14,047 bases of DNA from NCBI RefSeq assembly GCF_051652165.1, contig NZ_JBOFTR010000013.1, positions 1 through 14,047 on the forward strand. The letters run 5' to 3'. Below, one piece after another: positions 1-8,179 of the stretch (position 1 is its first letter; each line of letters begins with the position of its first letter). The DNA is from Plesiomonas sp051652165. Lineage in GTDB: Bacteria > Pseudomonadota > Gammaproteobacteria > Enterobacterales > CAMTGL01. Both the position numbers and the translations under genes were made by a program. Below the pieces are notes generated by a model that had not been told where the DNA came from, searched no databases, and worked only from the letters and a program-made list of their open reading frames with translations.

Positions 1-16
1 CGTGAGGCTTAACCAT
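1..16 (+). rRNA. rrl: 3' end of 23S rRNA gene (partial)
   Basis: The window opens with the conserved last bases of 23S rRNA. GAGGCTTAACC at 4-14 is the 3' strand of helix 1, which pairs with the GGTTAAGC-type 5' end of mature 23S. The exact mature end (about 14-16) cannot be set from sequence alone. The call is supported by the following spacer and 5S gene, which occur in the usual 16S-23S-5S order. The rest of the gene is outside the window. Confidence 0.85.
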
Positions 17-154
17 ACAACGCCAAAGTTATGTTGGACGATGAGAGTCCGAGCCGATGTTTTTAAGAGTAAAAACAGTATTTATCAGTGAATTTCCGGA
101 TTAAGCGTAATGGCTGTCAGATGATAGCGGTTATGTAGAAAGAATAGAAGAATT
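17..154 (+). other. 23S-5S rRNA internal transcribed spacer
   Basis: This is the transcribed spacer between 23S and 5S. It begins with ACAACGCCAAAG (17-28) and later has GATGAGAG (40-47), both close to the E. coli 23S-5S spacer. It ends in AGAATTT just before the 5S gene, again as in E. coli. At about 138 bases it is longer than the roughly 90 bases I recall for E. coli. No tRNA gene is visible in it. It should contain the processing sites that release 23S and 5S precursors. Confidence 0.75.
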
Positions 155-274
155 TGCCTGGCGGCGATAGCGCGGTGGTCCCACCTGACCCCATGCCGAA
201 CTCAGCAGTGAAACGCCGTAGCGCCAATGGTAGTGTGGGGTCTCCCCATGCGAGAGTAGGGAACTGCCAGGCAT
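155..274 (+). rRNA. rrf: 5S ribosomal RNA
   Basis: This is a complete 5S rRNA of exactly 120 nt, from TGCCTGGCGG to its complementary 3' end CTGCCAGGCA(T), which closes helix I. Internal segments such as GGTCCCACCTGACCCCATGC and AACTCAGCAGTGAAACGC match gammaproteobacterial 5S nearly base for base. 5S RNA is part of the 50S subunit central protuberance and binds uL18, uL5 and bL25. It is the last gene of the upstream rrn operon, with no tRNA after it before the terminator. Confidence 0.98.
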
Positions 275-285
275 CAAATAAGTAG

Positions 286-313
286 AAAGCCCATCCGAAA
301 GGATGGGCTTTTT
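286..313 (+). terminator. Rho-independent terminator of the upstream rrn operon
   Basis: An 11-bp perfect stem (AAAGCCCATCC / GGATGGGCTTT) closes a GAAA tetraloop and is followed by a short T run. It starts 11 nt after the 5S 3' end, which is the normal place for the rrn terminator. It separates rrn transcription from metA. Confidence 0.93.
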
Positions 314-372
314 GCGTTTTGGGTTTTGGCAACGGTTGTGCGTCGTGGTATTTAGATAGGGATATTTTTGGC

Positions 373-401
373 TGGATCTTGAGTAAAAAGCACATTATTA
401 T
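373..401 (+). promoter_or_regulatory. Candidate metA promoter
   Basis: A good -10 (TATTAT, 396-401) sits 17 bp after a poor -35 (TGGATC, 373-378). It abuts the MetJ-box array that begins at 402, so the array would cover the transcription start region (about 408). A weak -35 under repressor control is plausible, but the hexamers alone are not decisive. Confidence 0.4.
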
Positions 402-425
402 GGATTTCTAGATGTCTAAACGTTT
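402..425 (+). promoter_or_regulatory. Tandem MetJ (met box) operator upstream of metA
   Basis: Three contiguous 8-mers match the met box AGACGTCT: GGATTTCT (5/8), AGATGTCT (7/8) and AAACGTTT (6/8). MetJ with S-adenosylmethionine binds cooperatively to two or more adjacent 8-bp boxes, and metA is a classical target. The array lies 27 bp upstream of the metA start codon and directly after a candidate -10. The box match and spacing are seen in the sequence; repression by MetJ is inferred. Confidence 0.7.
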
Positions 426-452
426 ATATGGATATAACGAGAGGTCGACTGA

Positions 453-1382
453 ATGCCTATCCGTATTCCCGATGAGCTACCTGCAGCTCAGGTGTTGCGT
501 CAGGAAAATATCTTTGTCATGCCTGAATCACGTGCTGTGCATCAAGATATTCGGCCATTGAATGTCTTAATCCTCAATTTAATGCCCAAGAAAATTGAGA
601 CTGAAAACCAGTTTTTACGTTTACTCTCTAACTCATCCCTCCAGCTAAATATTGAGCTGTTACGTATTGATCATCGTCCTAGCCATAACACACCACCTGA
701 GCATTTAGATATGTTTTACCGTAGCTTCAGCCAGATTGCTGATAAAAACTACGATGGTTTGATTGTTACTGGTGCTCCGCTGGGATTGGTTGAGTTTGCT
801 GATGTGGCGTATTGGGATCAAATTCGAACATTGATTGAGTGGTCAAAAACACATGTTACATCCACACTGTTTGTTTGTTGGGCGGTACAGGCAGCATTAA
901 ATGTGTTGTTTGGATTACCGAAGATGACGCGTGAAGAGAAGTTGTCAGGCGTATACGAGCATGAGGTGCTTGATCCGCTCGCGCCTTTAACACGTGGATT
1001 TGATGAGGTTTTTTTAGCACCACACTCGCGCTATGCTGATTTCCCTGAGCAAATAATTCGCCAATATACGGATTTACATCTTTTATCCCGCTCTGAGCAG
1101 GCAGGGGCTTACTTGTTGGCAAGCCAAGATCGGCGGCAGGTGTTTGTAACTGGGCATGCTGAATACGATACGCTGACATTGGCGGGTGAGTATCAGCGAG
1201 ATTTGGCTGAGGGGTTATCGCCAAAGATCCCAGTTAATTACTTTCCTGATAATAATCCGGCCAATCGCCCGATGGCAGCTTGGCGTAGTCATGGCCATTT
1301 GTTGTTCAGTAACTGGCTTAATTACTGTGTTTACCAAATTACACCGTATGATTTGCGTGTAATGAAGCCGACACTGGAATAA
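453..1382 (+). CDS. metA: Homoserine O-succinyltransferase
   Basis: MetA transfers succinyl from succinyl-CoA to the hydroxyl of L-homoserine, the first committed step of methionine synthesis, in the cytoplasm. The 309-residue product equals the E. coli length and is colinear with it from MPIRIPDELPA to ITPYDLRVMKPTL. The nucleophile Cys142 is in FVCWAVQAALN, and the His235/Glu237 pair is in VTGHAEYD, all at E. coli numbering. Residue 111 is Gly (GAPLGLVEF), the residue associated with succinyl- rather than acetyl-CoA use in this family. GAGG at 441-444 is 8 nt before the ATG and fixes the start. It is monocistronic, preceded by MetJ boxes at 402-425, and ends before a shared terminator with the convergent antiporter gene. 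The family assignment is secure. Confidence 0.97.
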   Translation: MPIRIPDELPAAQVLRQENIFVMPESRAVHQDIRPLNVLILNLMPKKIETENQFLRLLSNSSLQLNIELLRIDHRPSHNTPPEHLDMFYRSFSQIADKNYDGLIVTGAPLGLVEFADVAYWDQIRTLIEWSKTHVTSTLFVCWAVQAALNVLFGLPKMTREEKLSGVYEHEVLDPLAPLTRGFDEVFLAPHSRYADFPEQIIRQYTDLHLLSRSEQAGAYLLASQDRRQVFVTGHAEYDTLTLAGEYQRDLAEGLSPKIPVNYFPDNNPANRPMAAWRSHGHLLFSNWLNYCVYQITPYDLRVMKPTLE

Positions 1383-1451
1383 GAGTTAGTGCCGAGGGGA
1401 TGAGTGTGTCTGAATGGTTATTTGTTTTATATCCTACAAAAAATATCGTAT

Positions 1452-1482
1452 AAAAAAGGGCTCTTAGAGCCCTTAGTTTTTT
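1452..1482. terminator. Bidirectional terminator between metA and the antiporter gene
   Basis: An 8-bp stem (AAGGGCTC 1456-1463 / GAGCCCTT 1467-1474) is followed on the + strand by AGTTTTTT and on the - strand by TTTTTTA. Both converging genes therefore get a U-tract. It lies 70 bp after the metA stop and about 60 bp after the antiporter stop as read on the other strand. The remaining sequence of this gap shows nothing else. Confidence 0.9.
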
Positions 1483-1539
1483 CATAAATACAGAAGATAT
1501 AAAGATAAAGCGGGCTCGGCGCGACAGGCGATATTCTAA

Positions 1540-2853
1540 TTAGTGTGGAAGTTCTGTATTTGGGTGCTTGTGCTCTTTTTTGGAAGGCTCCACACTTTTT
1601 GATTTAATGATCATGCGCTCAATAGAAGAGCCTTGAATCAAAATTGAAAACAGAACCACGGCATAGGTCATTACCAAAATAAGATCACGGACATCAGTAT
1701 GCGTTCCGGCGACAAACGCGGTTCCTGCCGGAATGGACAGCGCCATGGCAAGAGCCAAACCGCCGCGCAGACCACCCCAAGTCAATATTTTCAGGGTATA
1801 TGGGTTGTAGGTACGAAAGCGGCGGAAAGCGATAAATGGCACAGCAACACTGATATAGCGTGCAAGCAGACAGACCGGAATAGCCAGCAGCATCAACAAC
1901 ATGCCTTGTGGGGTTAGATCGATCAGCAGTAAACACAAGCCAATTAACAGGAACAAAAGCGCATTGAGGAAGTGATCAATCATCTCCCAGAAGTGATCCA
2001 TATAGCGTGAGCTTTGTTCGGAAAACCCTTGATAGCGTGTCCAGTTGCCGACCATGATACCGGCAACAACCATGGCTAGCGCACCGGAAACACCGAGCAT
2101 GTTGGCCAGAGCAAAGCCGGCGGTAGGTACGAGTAGGGTAATTAATTGCTCCAGACTACCGTCATCTGTGGCACAGATCAGTAAATGGGCAATATAACCA
2201 ATCACCAAACCATACACTATCCCGCCAAGTGCTTCGTGTAAAAATACTTCCGAAACATCAAGAAACGTTGGTGAGCGCCCGCCAAATGAAACGGCAAAAA
2301 TGGTGACAAAAATAACCAAGCCTACCCCATCATTAAACAGCGACTCTCCTTCCACTTGCATGGAAACTCGGCGCGGAGCATTGAGCTTTTTGATGATCGC
2401 TAAAACGGCGATAGGGTCGGTTGGGGAAATTAATGCACCAAACAGCAAACAGTGAATAAATGCCATGTTAATGCCGATCAGATGAGTGATCCCATAAGTA
2501 GCAAAACCGATCAAAAAGGTCGAAAACAGGGTTGAGAATAGGGCAAGTACGGTGATTTCCCACTTTTGATCTTTGAGTACGGGCAGTTTAATGCCGAGCG
2601 CGCCTGCAAAGAGTAAGAAGCCTAAAATCCCTTTTAGCAGGAAGTTTTGGAAATCGATCTTTTCCACAATGCCTTGCGCAATGCTTTCAATATTAAACCA
2701 GCCAACATGCCCTGCAATAATTAAAATTAATGAACAGAGTAGCGCGCCAGCAGTAATAGCGATGGTTGTTTGAACTTTACTGATGAACTGATTTAAGTAG
2801 GCAATCATAATCGCGATAGCGGCTAGAAAGCACAAGGTGTAATAAACACTCAT
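1540..2853 (-). CDS. CPA1-family Na+/H+ antiporter (NhaP-like)
   Basis: This is an inner-membrane cation/proton exchanger of 437 residues, almost wholly hydrophobic, with about 12 predicted membrane segments. The CPA1 ion-site signatures are in order. GALISPTDPIAVLAI (T145/D146) is the unwound helix. VEGESLFNDGVG carries the Asn174-Asp175 pair typical of electroneutral NhaP/NHE-type exchangers. TWGGLRGGLALAMAL (Arg363) follows. The C-terminal tail from about 410 is short, charged and cytosolic, with no RCK/TrkA-C domain. The ATG has GAGGG 4 nt upstream. It converges on metA, is divergent from metH, and forms its own transcription unit. Substrate choice (Na+, Li+ or K+) cannot be read from sequence. 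I am confident of the family but not of an exact gene name. Confidence 0.9.
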   Translation of the reverse strand: MSVYYTLCFLAAIAIMIAYLNQFISKVQTTIAITAGALLCSLILIIAGHVGWFNIESIAQGIVEKIDFQNFLLKGILGFLLFAGALGIKLPVLKDQKWEITVLALFSTLFSTFLIGFATYGITHLIGINMAFIHCLLFGALISPTDPIAVLAIIKKLNAPRRVSMQVEGESLFNDGVGLVIFVTIFAVSFGGRSPTFLDVSEVFLHEALGGIVYGLVIGYIAHLLICATDDGSLEQLITLLVPTAGFALANMLGVSGALAMVVAGIMVGNWTRYQGFSEQSSRYMDHFWEMIDHFLNALLFLLIGLCLLLIDLTPQGMLLMLLAIPVCLLARYISVAVPFIAFRRFRTYNPYTLKILTWGGLRGGLALAMALSIPAGTAFVAGTHTDVRDLILVMTYAVVLFSILIQGSSIERMIIKSKSVEPSKKEHKHPNTELPH

Positions 2854-3070
2854 AAAACCCTCAAAATATGTGTTCGATAGACAGTTTACCCGTAATAGGT
2901 GCGGTTACTGTGGGTAATTATCCTATGATATGAGGTTTAGGTAATGGATTATTTTTACATGAATGTTAAACGTGGATAAATAGCTCGGTTGCTTTAGCCA
3001 TCTAGATTTCTAATTGTTGTAATTATGGTAGGATGTTGTGAAGCCGTAGCAAGGAGTGCAAGAGGGAATC
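2854..3070. promoter_or_regulatory. Divergent promoter region between the antiporter gene and metH
   Basis: This 217-bp AT-rich gap must hold both promoters. A TATGAT -10-like hexamer is at 2924-2929 (+), but no convincing -35 partner is visible for it or for the antiporter. Two interleaved inverted repeats lie at 2881-2917: ACAGT...ACTGT (2881-2885/2907-2911) and TTACCC...GGGTAA (2886-2891/2912-2917). They may form an operator. A MetR-type half site (TGAA-N2-TT, 2960-2967) lacks its second half. MetJ-like boxes are listed separately. Confidence 0.4.
2996..3011 (+). promoter_or_regulatory. Possible tandem met box pair upstream of metH
   Basis: Two adjacent 8-mers, AGCCATCT and AGATTTCT, each match the met box AGACGTCT at 6 of 8 positions, 60 bp upstream of the metH ATG. 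MetJ control of metH is plausible in gammaproteobacteria outside the enterics, but the match is weaker than at metA and the pair could be chance. Confidence 0.35.
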
Positions 3071-6000
3071 ATGGTAGAGCCACGCGTATTAAGTAGCCTA
3101 GAACAGCAGTTAGCCAAGCGAATTTTGATTATTGATGGTGGCATGGGCACAATGATCCAGCAGTATCGGCTGCAGGAGGCCGATTATCGCGGAACGCGGT
3201 TTGCCGATTGGCCGAGTGATCTGAAAGGCAATAATGATCTGCTGGTATTAACCAACCCGAGTGTGATTTCGGCTATCCACGATGCCTATCTTGAGGCCGG
3301 TGCAGATATTTTAGAGACCAATACGTTCAACTCAACGTCAATTGCGATGGCCGATTACCAGATGGAATCATTGGCGGCTGAGATGAACTATGTTGGCGCA
3401 CAGTTAGCGCGTGCTTCTGCCGATGCGTGGAGTGTTAAAACACCAGAGAAACCACGTTATGTGGCAGGGGTTTTAGGGCCAACTAACCGCACCGCGTCTA
3501 TTTCGCCAGATGTAAATGATCCTGGCTTTCGTAATACCTCTTTTGATCAATTGGTTGTTGCCTATCAAGAGGCAACACGTGCGCTACTGCGCGGTGGCGT
3601 TGATCTGATCATGATTGAAACGATTTTCGATACCCTGAATGCAAAAGCGGCTGCATTTGCCGTTGAGTCAGTATTTGATGAGGTGGGTTACCGTTTACCG
3701 ATTATGATTTCGGGTACGATCACCGATGCATCAGGTCGAACGTTGTCAGGGCAAACCACCGAAGCATTTTATAATGCCATGCGTCATGTGCAGCCGCTCT
3801 CATTTGGGCTCAATTGTGCACTTGGGCCAGATGAGCTTCGCCAGTATGTGGCTGAGTTATCAAGAATTTCTGAGTGTTATGTGTCGGCACACCCGAATGC
3901 AGGTTTACCCAATGCGTTTGGCGAGTACGATTTGGGCCCTACGGAGATGGCTGACCATATTCGTGAGTGGGCACAAAGTGGCTTTTTGAATATGGTCGGC
4001 GGTTGTTGTGGTACAACGCCGGCACATATTGCTGCAATGGTTGTTGCCGTGGAGGGGCTTGCACCGCGCCCATTACCTGTTTTACCGGTAGCCTGCCGTT
4101 TATCGGGTTTAGAGCCTTATGCGATTGATCCAAAGACACTGTTTGTGAATGTGGGTGAGCGTACCAATGTGACCGGCTCGGCAAAGTTTAAACGCCTGAT
4201 TAAAGATGAAAAATATGATGAGGCGCTAGATGTCGCGCGTCAGCAGGTTGAGAGCGGAGCTCAGATCATCGATATCAACATGGATGAAGGCATGCTTGAT
4301 GCTGAAAAAGCCATGGTGCGCTTTTTAAATTTGATCGCCTCTGAGCCTGATATTGCTCGTGTTCCGGTGATGATTGACTCCTCAAAGTGGGAGGTGATTG
4401 AAGCTGGGCTAAAATGTGTTCAGGGTAAAGGCATTGTTAACTCAATTTCGATGAAAGAGGGCGAGGAGAAATTTCTGGCGCAGGCGCGTCTGGTACGCCG
4501 CTATGGTGCCGCGGTGGTGGTGATGGCGTTTGATGAAGCTGGGCAAGCTGATACCCGAGCCCGTAAATTTGAGATTTGTCAGCGTGCTTACCGGTTGCTC
4601 ACCGAACAGATTGGTTTCCCACCGGAAGATATTATTTTTGACCCGAATATTTTTGCTATTGCGACCGGTATTGAAGAACACAACAACTATGCGGTTGATT
4701 TTATTGAGGCGTGTGCGGATATCAAACAGCACTTACCGCATGCCTTAATTTCTGGTGGCGTATCGAATGTCTCATTTTCGTTTCGTGGGAATGATTCGGT
4801 GCGTGAGGCTATTCACGCGGTATTCCTGTATTACGCCATTCGTAATGGGATGGATATGGGCATTGTGAATGCCGGCCAGTTAGCTATTTATGATGATCTT
4901 CCTGCGCAATTGCGTGATGCCGTTGAGGATGTAGTGCTAAACCGCCGTGCCGATAGCACGGAAAACCTGCTGGCGTTGGCTGAGAAATATCGGGCAGCAA
5001 AAAGTGGTGAAACGGAAGACAAACAGGCAGCAGAGTGGCGCAGTTGGCCGGTGAGTAAGCGGCTTGAGTATGCGCTGGTGAAAGGGGTTACCGAGTTTAT
5101 TGAGCAAGATACCGAAGCTGCTCGGCAGGAGGCTGAAAAACCACTGCATGTCATTGAAGGCCCGTTGATGGCCGGCATGAATGTGGTCGGTGATCTGTTC
5201 GGGGAAGGTAAAATGTTTTTGCCGCAGGTGGTTAAATCTGCGCGCGTGATGAAGCAGGCGGTTGCCTATTTAGAGCCCTATATTCAGGCCTCAAAACAGC
5301 AGGGAGCTTCAGCGGGTAAAATTTTACTGGCGACCGTAAAGGGCGATGTGCATGATATCGGCAAAAATATTGTTGGGGTGGTTTTGCAGTGTAATAACTA
5401 TGAAATCATCGATTTAGGTGTGATGGTCTCGTGTGAGAAGATCCTTAAAACAGCCCGTGAACAGAATGTCGATATTATCGGTCTATCTGGATTAATCACC
5501 CCTTCGCTCGATGAAATGGTGCATGTAGCCAAAGAGATGCAGCGGCAGGGCTTTACCGTTCCGCTACTGATTGGCGGAGCGACCACGTCAAAAGCCCATA
5601 CTGCGGTAAAAATTGAGCAAAACTACAGCGGCCCGACAACGTACGTACAAAATGCCTCACGTACGGTCGGGGTCTGCTCTGCACTGTTGTCTGAAACGCA
5701 AAAAGAGGATTTTGTTGCGCGTACCCGCCGTGAATATGAACAAGTACGCGCACAATTTGCCCGTAAAAAACCGCGTACACCGCCGATCACTCTGGCACAA
5801 GCGCGTGCCAATGCAGTAAAAATTGATTGGGAAAACTACCAGCCACCGGTGCCAAAACAGCTGGGCGTGCGTGAAGTGGCCGCCGATATCAGTACGTTGC
5901 GCGAATATATTGATTGGACTCCATTTTTCATGACCTGGTCTTTGGCCGGCAAGTATCCGCAAATTTTGCAAGATGAGGTTGTCGGTGAGGCCGCGCAAAA

Positions 6001-6763
6001 TGTGTTTGCCGATGCTAACGCTATGCTCGATCAACTGGCTGCCGATCGATCTTTGCAACCGCGTGGAGTGATGGGGCTGTTTGCCGCTAACAGTGTTGAT
6101 GATGATGTGGTTATTTATGCTGATGATAGTCGTCAGCAGGTGTTAGCGGTCAGCCACCATCTGCGTCAGCAAACGGAGAAAAGCGAGTTTCCCAATTACT
6201 GTTTGAGTGATTTTATGGCCCCACAATCTAGCGGAAAAGCCGACTATTACGGCGCATTTGCAGTGACTGGGGGGTTAGAAGAGCATGACTTGGCCGATGC
6301 GTTTGATGCCAAGCAAGATGACTACAATAAAATCATGGTGAAGGCGATAGCCGATCGGTTAGCCGAGGCGTTTGCAGAATATTTGCATCAGCAGGTACGC
6401 CAATCGTTTTGGGGATATGCGCCAGATGAGCAACTCAGTAATGAGGAGCTAATCCGTGAGAATTATCAGGGGATCAGACCAGCACCGGGCTATGCAGCTT
6501 GCCCTGAGCATACCGAAAAAGCAGCTATTTGGTCATTGTTACAGGTTGAGGAGCGTATTGGGATGCGTCTGACGGAGTCCTATGCCATGTGGCCGGGGGC
6601 ATCAGTATCGGGCTGGTATTTTAGTCATCCTGACAGTAAATATTTTGCAGTAGCACAGGTACAACGTGATCAGATTCAAGATTATGCCGCCCGTAAAGGT
6701 CTGTCGGTTGTGGAAGCCGAACGTTGGCTGACACCTAATTTAGGCTACGATCCGGAAGATTAA
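3071..6763 (+). CDS. metH: Cobalamin-dependent methionine synthase
   Basis: MetH moves the methyl group of 5-methyl-tetrahydrofolate to homocysteine through methylcobalamin in the cytoplasm. All four modules are present. The homocysteine domain (about 1-330) has zinc ligands Cys249 (GLNCALG) and Cys312/Cys313 (VGGCCGTT). The pterin barrel (about 355-620) starts near VNVGERTNVTGSAKF. The cap and B12 domain (about 655-880) has the lower-ligand His761 in GDVHDIGKN. The AdoMet reactivation domain (about 900-1230) has Arg1136 in IRPAPGY. At 1230 residues it is close to E. coli (1227), and all the key residues are offset by two. I chose the ATG at 3071 because GAGG (3062-3065) is 5 nt upstream. The in-frame GTG at 3056 abuts its AAGGA with no spacing and adds only MQEGI. 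It is monocistronic and convergent with lysC. Confidence 0.98.
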   Translation: MVEPRVLSSLEQQLAKRILIIDGGMGTMIQQYRLQEADYRGTRFADWPSDLKGNNDLLVLTNPSVISAIHDAYLEAGADILETNTFNSTSIAMADYQMESLAAEMNYVGAQLARASADAWSVKTPEKPRYVAGVLGPTNRTASISPDVNDPGFRNTSFDQLVVAYQEATRALLRGGVDLIMIETIFDTLNAKAAAFAVESVFDEVGYRLPIMISGTITDASGRTLSGQTTEAFYNAMRHVQPLSFGLNCALGPDELRQYVAELSRISECYVSAHPNAGLPNAFGEYDLGPTEMADHIREWAQSGFLNMVGGCCGTTPAHIAAMVVAVEGLAPRPLPVLPVACRLSGLEPYAIDPKTLFVNVGERTNVTGSAKFKRLIKDEKYDEALDVARQQVESGAQIIDINMDEGMLDAEKAMVRFLNLIASEPDIARVPVMIDSSKWEVIEAGLKCVQGKGIVNSISMKEGEEKFLAQARLVRRYGAAVVVMAFDEAGQADTRARKFEICQRAYRLLTEQIGFPPEDIIFDPNIFAIATGIEEHNNYAVDFIEACADIKQHLPHALISGGVSNVSFSFRGNDSVREAIHAVFLYYAIRNGMDMGIVNAGQLAIYDDLPAQLRDAVEDVVLNRRADSTENLLALAEKYRAAKSGETEDKQAAEWRSWPVSKRLEYALVKGVTEFIEQDTEAARQEAEKPLHVIEGPLMAGMNVVGDLFGEGKMFLPQVVKSARVMKQAVAYLEPYIQASKQQGASAGKILLATVKGDVHDIGKNIVGVVLQCNNYEIIDLGVMVSCEKILKTAREQNVDIIGLSGLITPSLDEMVHVAKEMQRQGFTVPLLIGGATTSKAHTAVKIEQNYSGPTTYVQNASRTVGVCSALLSETQKEDFVARTRREYEQVRAQFARKKPRTPPITLAQARANAVKIDWENYQPPVPKQLGVREVAADISTLREYIDWTPFFMTWSLAGKYPQILQDEVVGEAAQNVFADANAMLDQLAADRSLQPRGVMGLFAANSVDDDVVIYADDSRQQVLAVSHHLRQQTEKSEFPNYCLSDFMAPQSSGKADYYGAFAVTGGLEEHDLADAFDAKQDDYNKIMVKAIADRLAEAFAEYLHQQVRQSFWGYAPDEQLSNEELIRENYQGIRPAPGYAACPEHTEKAAIWSLLQVEERIGMRLTESYAMWPGASVSGWYFSHPDSKYFAVAQVQRDQIQDYAARKGLSVVEAERWLTPNLGYDPED

Positions 6764-6776
6764 GGTGACATTTGCT

Positions 6777-6801
6777 GCGGGTGCTGTGCTGCGGCACCCG
6801 C
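6777..6801. terminator. GC-rich hairpin between metH and lysC
   Basis: A perfect 8-bp stem (GCGGGTGC / GCACCCGC) with a 9-nt loop lies 13 bp after the metH stop and 22 bp beyond the lysC stop. Neither strand has a proper U-tract after it: the + strand continues AAAGCGG and the - strand AGCAAATG. It may be a weak terminator or an mRNA 3' stabiliser rather than an efficient intrinsic terminator. Confidence 0.45.
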
Positions 6802-6823
6802 AAAGCGGTGGTTACGTTGGTTA

Positions 6824-8179
6824 TCACTGCTCTAATAGCCGCTGGTGCAGTATTTGCACCACGCGGTCAGCATCAGAGCCTCGTGTTAATAGACATAAAT
6901 TGTGGGCACTTGCGCCATAACTGATCATGCGGATATTCACGTTACTCAGTGCATCAAAAATCTGCTTACCAGCCCCCGCCGTTTGGCTCATCTGATTGCC
7001 AATCAGTGCCACGAGTGCTAAATCGTGTTCCACTTCTACCCGGCATAATTGGCTTAAGGCTTCGAGTAGCGAATCGGTCAATAAGCTTGCGCCAGAAGAG
7101 GCGGATCCGGTTTTATCCAGCGTCAGCGCAATACTGACTTCTGAGGTCGTAATCAGATCAACCGATATTTTGTGCTGTGCCAGAATATTGAACACTTCCG
7201 CTAAAAACCCCTGTGCATGTAGCATACTCAGGCTATGCAGTGTCAACAGGATCTGATCACGGCGTACGGCCAGTGCCCGAAACAGTGGTTTTTGTTTGGC
7301 ATTACGGGTCACCCACGTACCACCGGCTTTCGGACTTTTGCTTGAACCGACAAACACCGGAATATCACTGCGCACTGCAGGCAACAACGTGGCGGGATGC
7401 AAAATTTTAGCACCGAAGGTGGCCATTTCTGAGGCTTCAGAAAAACTGATTTCATTGATTCGAGTTGCCTGTGGCACTATCCGCGGATCGGTGGTGTAGA
7501 TCCCATCAACATCGGTCCAGATAATCAGGCTATCGGCACGCAGGGCTTCGGCCAGCAGAGCTGCACTGTAATCACTGCCGCCACGACCAAGGGTGGTGGT
7601 TTTATTGTGCTCATCAGCGCCAATAAACCCTTGGGTGATGATAATGCTGTCGGCCAGATGCGGCATGATCAGCTGCTCACTCAGGCGTGCTGTTTCGGCA
7701 ATATTGGGTGTTGCGCGACCAAAGTGGCTATCGGTGCGCAGCACTTTGCGAATATCGACCCATACGGCCTTGATACCACGCTGGGTAAGCAGTTCGGTAA
7801 ACAGCAGCGTTGACATCAGTTCACCGTGACTAATGAGCTGATCAGTCAGTGCCGGTGATGTCGCAAGGCTGGCGGCTTCTGCCAGTGCGCTGACATTTTC
7901 GAGCATATGCTGAATGGCGCTGACCGTTGCCGGTGGATTGCCTAAATCACGCAAAATAGCGTGCTGGATTTGGCGAACTTCATTGAGGTAGTCAACCCGT
8001 TGGTCAGCATCACAGCCATTGGCTAAAGCGACCAGTAAATTGGTAACACCTGCCGAGGCAGAGAGCACCACGACTTTAGTGTGTTGATCATCCAAAACAA
8101 TCTCGGCACAACGGCACATCGCCGGATGGTTGGCGACACTGGTTCCGCCAAATTTGGCAACAGTCAGATAAGACATCAT
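6824..8179 (-). CDS. lysC: Lysine-sensitive aspartokinase III
   Basis: LysC phosphorylates L-aspartate with ATP to give 4-aspartyl phosphate, the entry step to lysine, threonine and methionine. The 451-residue product is colinear with E. coli LysC (449). The kinase domain (about 1-290) has the KFGGTSVA loop (Lys9), the aspartate-site SHGELMS (Glu120), and TTTLGRGGSDY (Ser202/Asp203). Two ACT modules follow. The first contains LHSLSMLHAQGFLAEVF and ISVDLITTSEVS, the segments that form the lysine allosteric site in E. coli. There is no homoserine dehydrogenase domain, so it is not ThrA or MetL. Two ATG codons stand in tandem (8179, 8176). GAGGA is 6 nt before the first, which I take as the start. 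The gene is headed by a 363-nt leader with a lysine riboswitch and is divergent from the aminotransferase gene. Confidence 0.97.
   Translation of the reverse strand: MMSYLTVAKFGGTSVANHPAMCRCAEIVLDDQHTKVVVLSASAGVTNLLVALANGCDADQRVDYLNEVRQIQHAILRDLGNPPATVSAIQHMLENVSALAEAASLATSPALTDQLISHGELMSTLLFTELLTQRGIKAVWVDIRKVLRTDSHFGRATPNIAETARLSEQLIMPHLADSIIITQGFIGADEHNKTTTLGRGGSDYSAALLAEALRADSLIIWTDVDGIYTTDPRIVPQATRINEISFSEASEMATFGAKILHPATLLPAVRSDIPVFVGSSKSPKAGGTWVTRNAKQKPLFRALAVRRDQILLTLHSLSMLHAQGFLAEVFNILAQHKISVDLITTSEVSIALTLDKTGSASSGASLLTDSLLEALSQLCRVEVEHDLALVALIGNQMSQTAGAGKQIFDALSNVNIRMISYGASAHNLCLLTRGSDADRVVQILHQRLLEQ

Noticed and set aside
117..395. Open frame on the - strand across the 5S gene
   Set aside because: It is antisense to the 5S rRNA and its terminator and has no ribosome-binding site or recognisable protein.
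1694..1936. Overlapping frames inside the antiporter gene
   Set aside because: They are alternative-frame shadows of a gene with clear family motifs.
2960..2973. MetR site upstream of metH
   Set aside because: Only the left half TGAA-N2-TT matches; the right half TTCA is absent.
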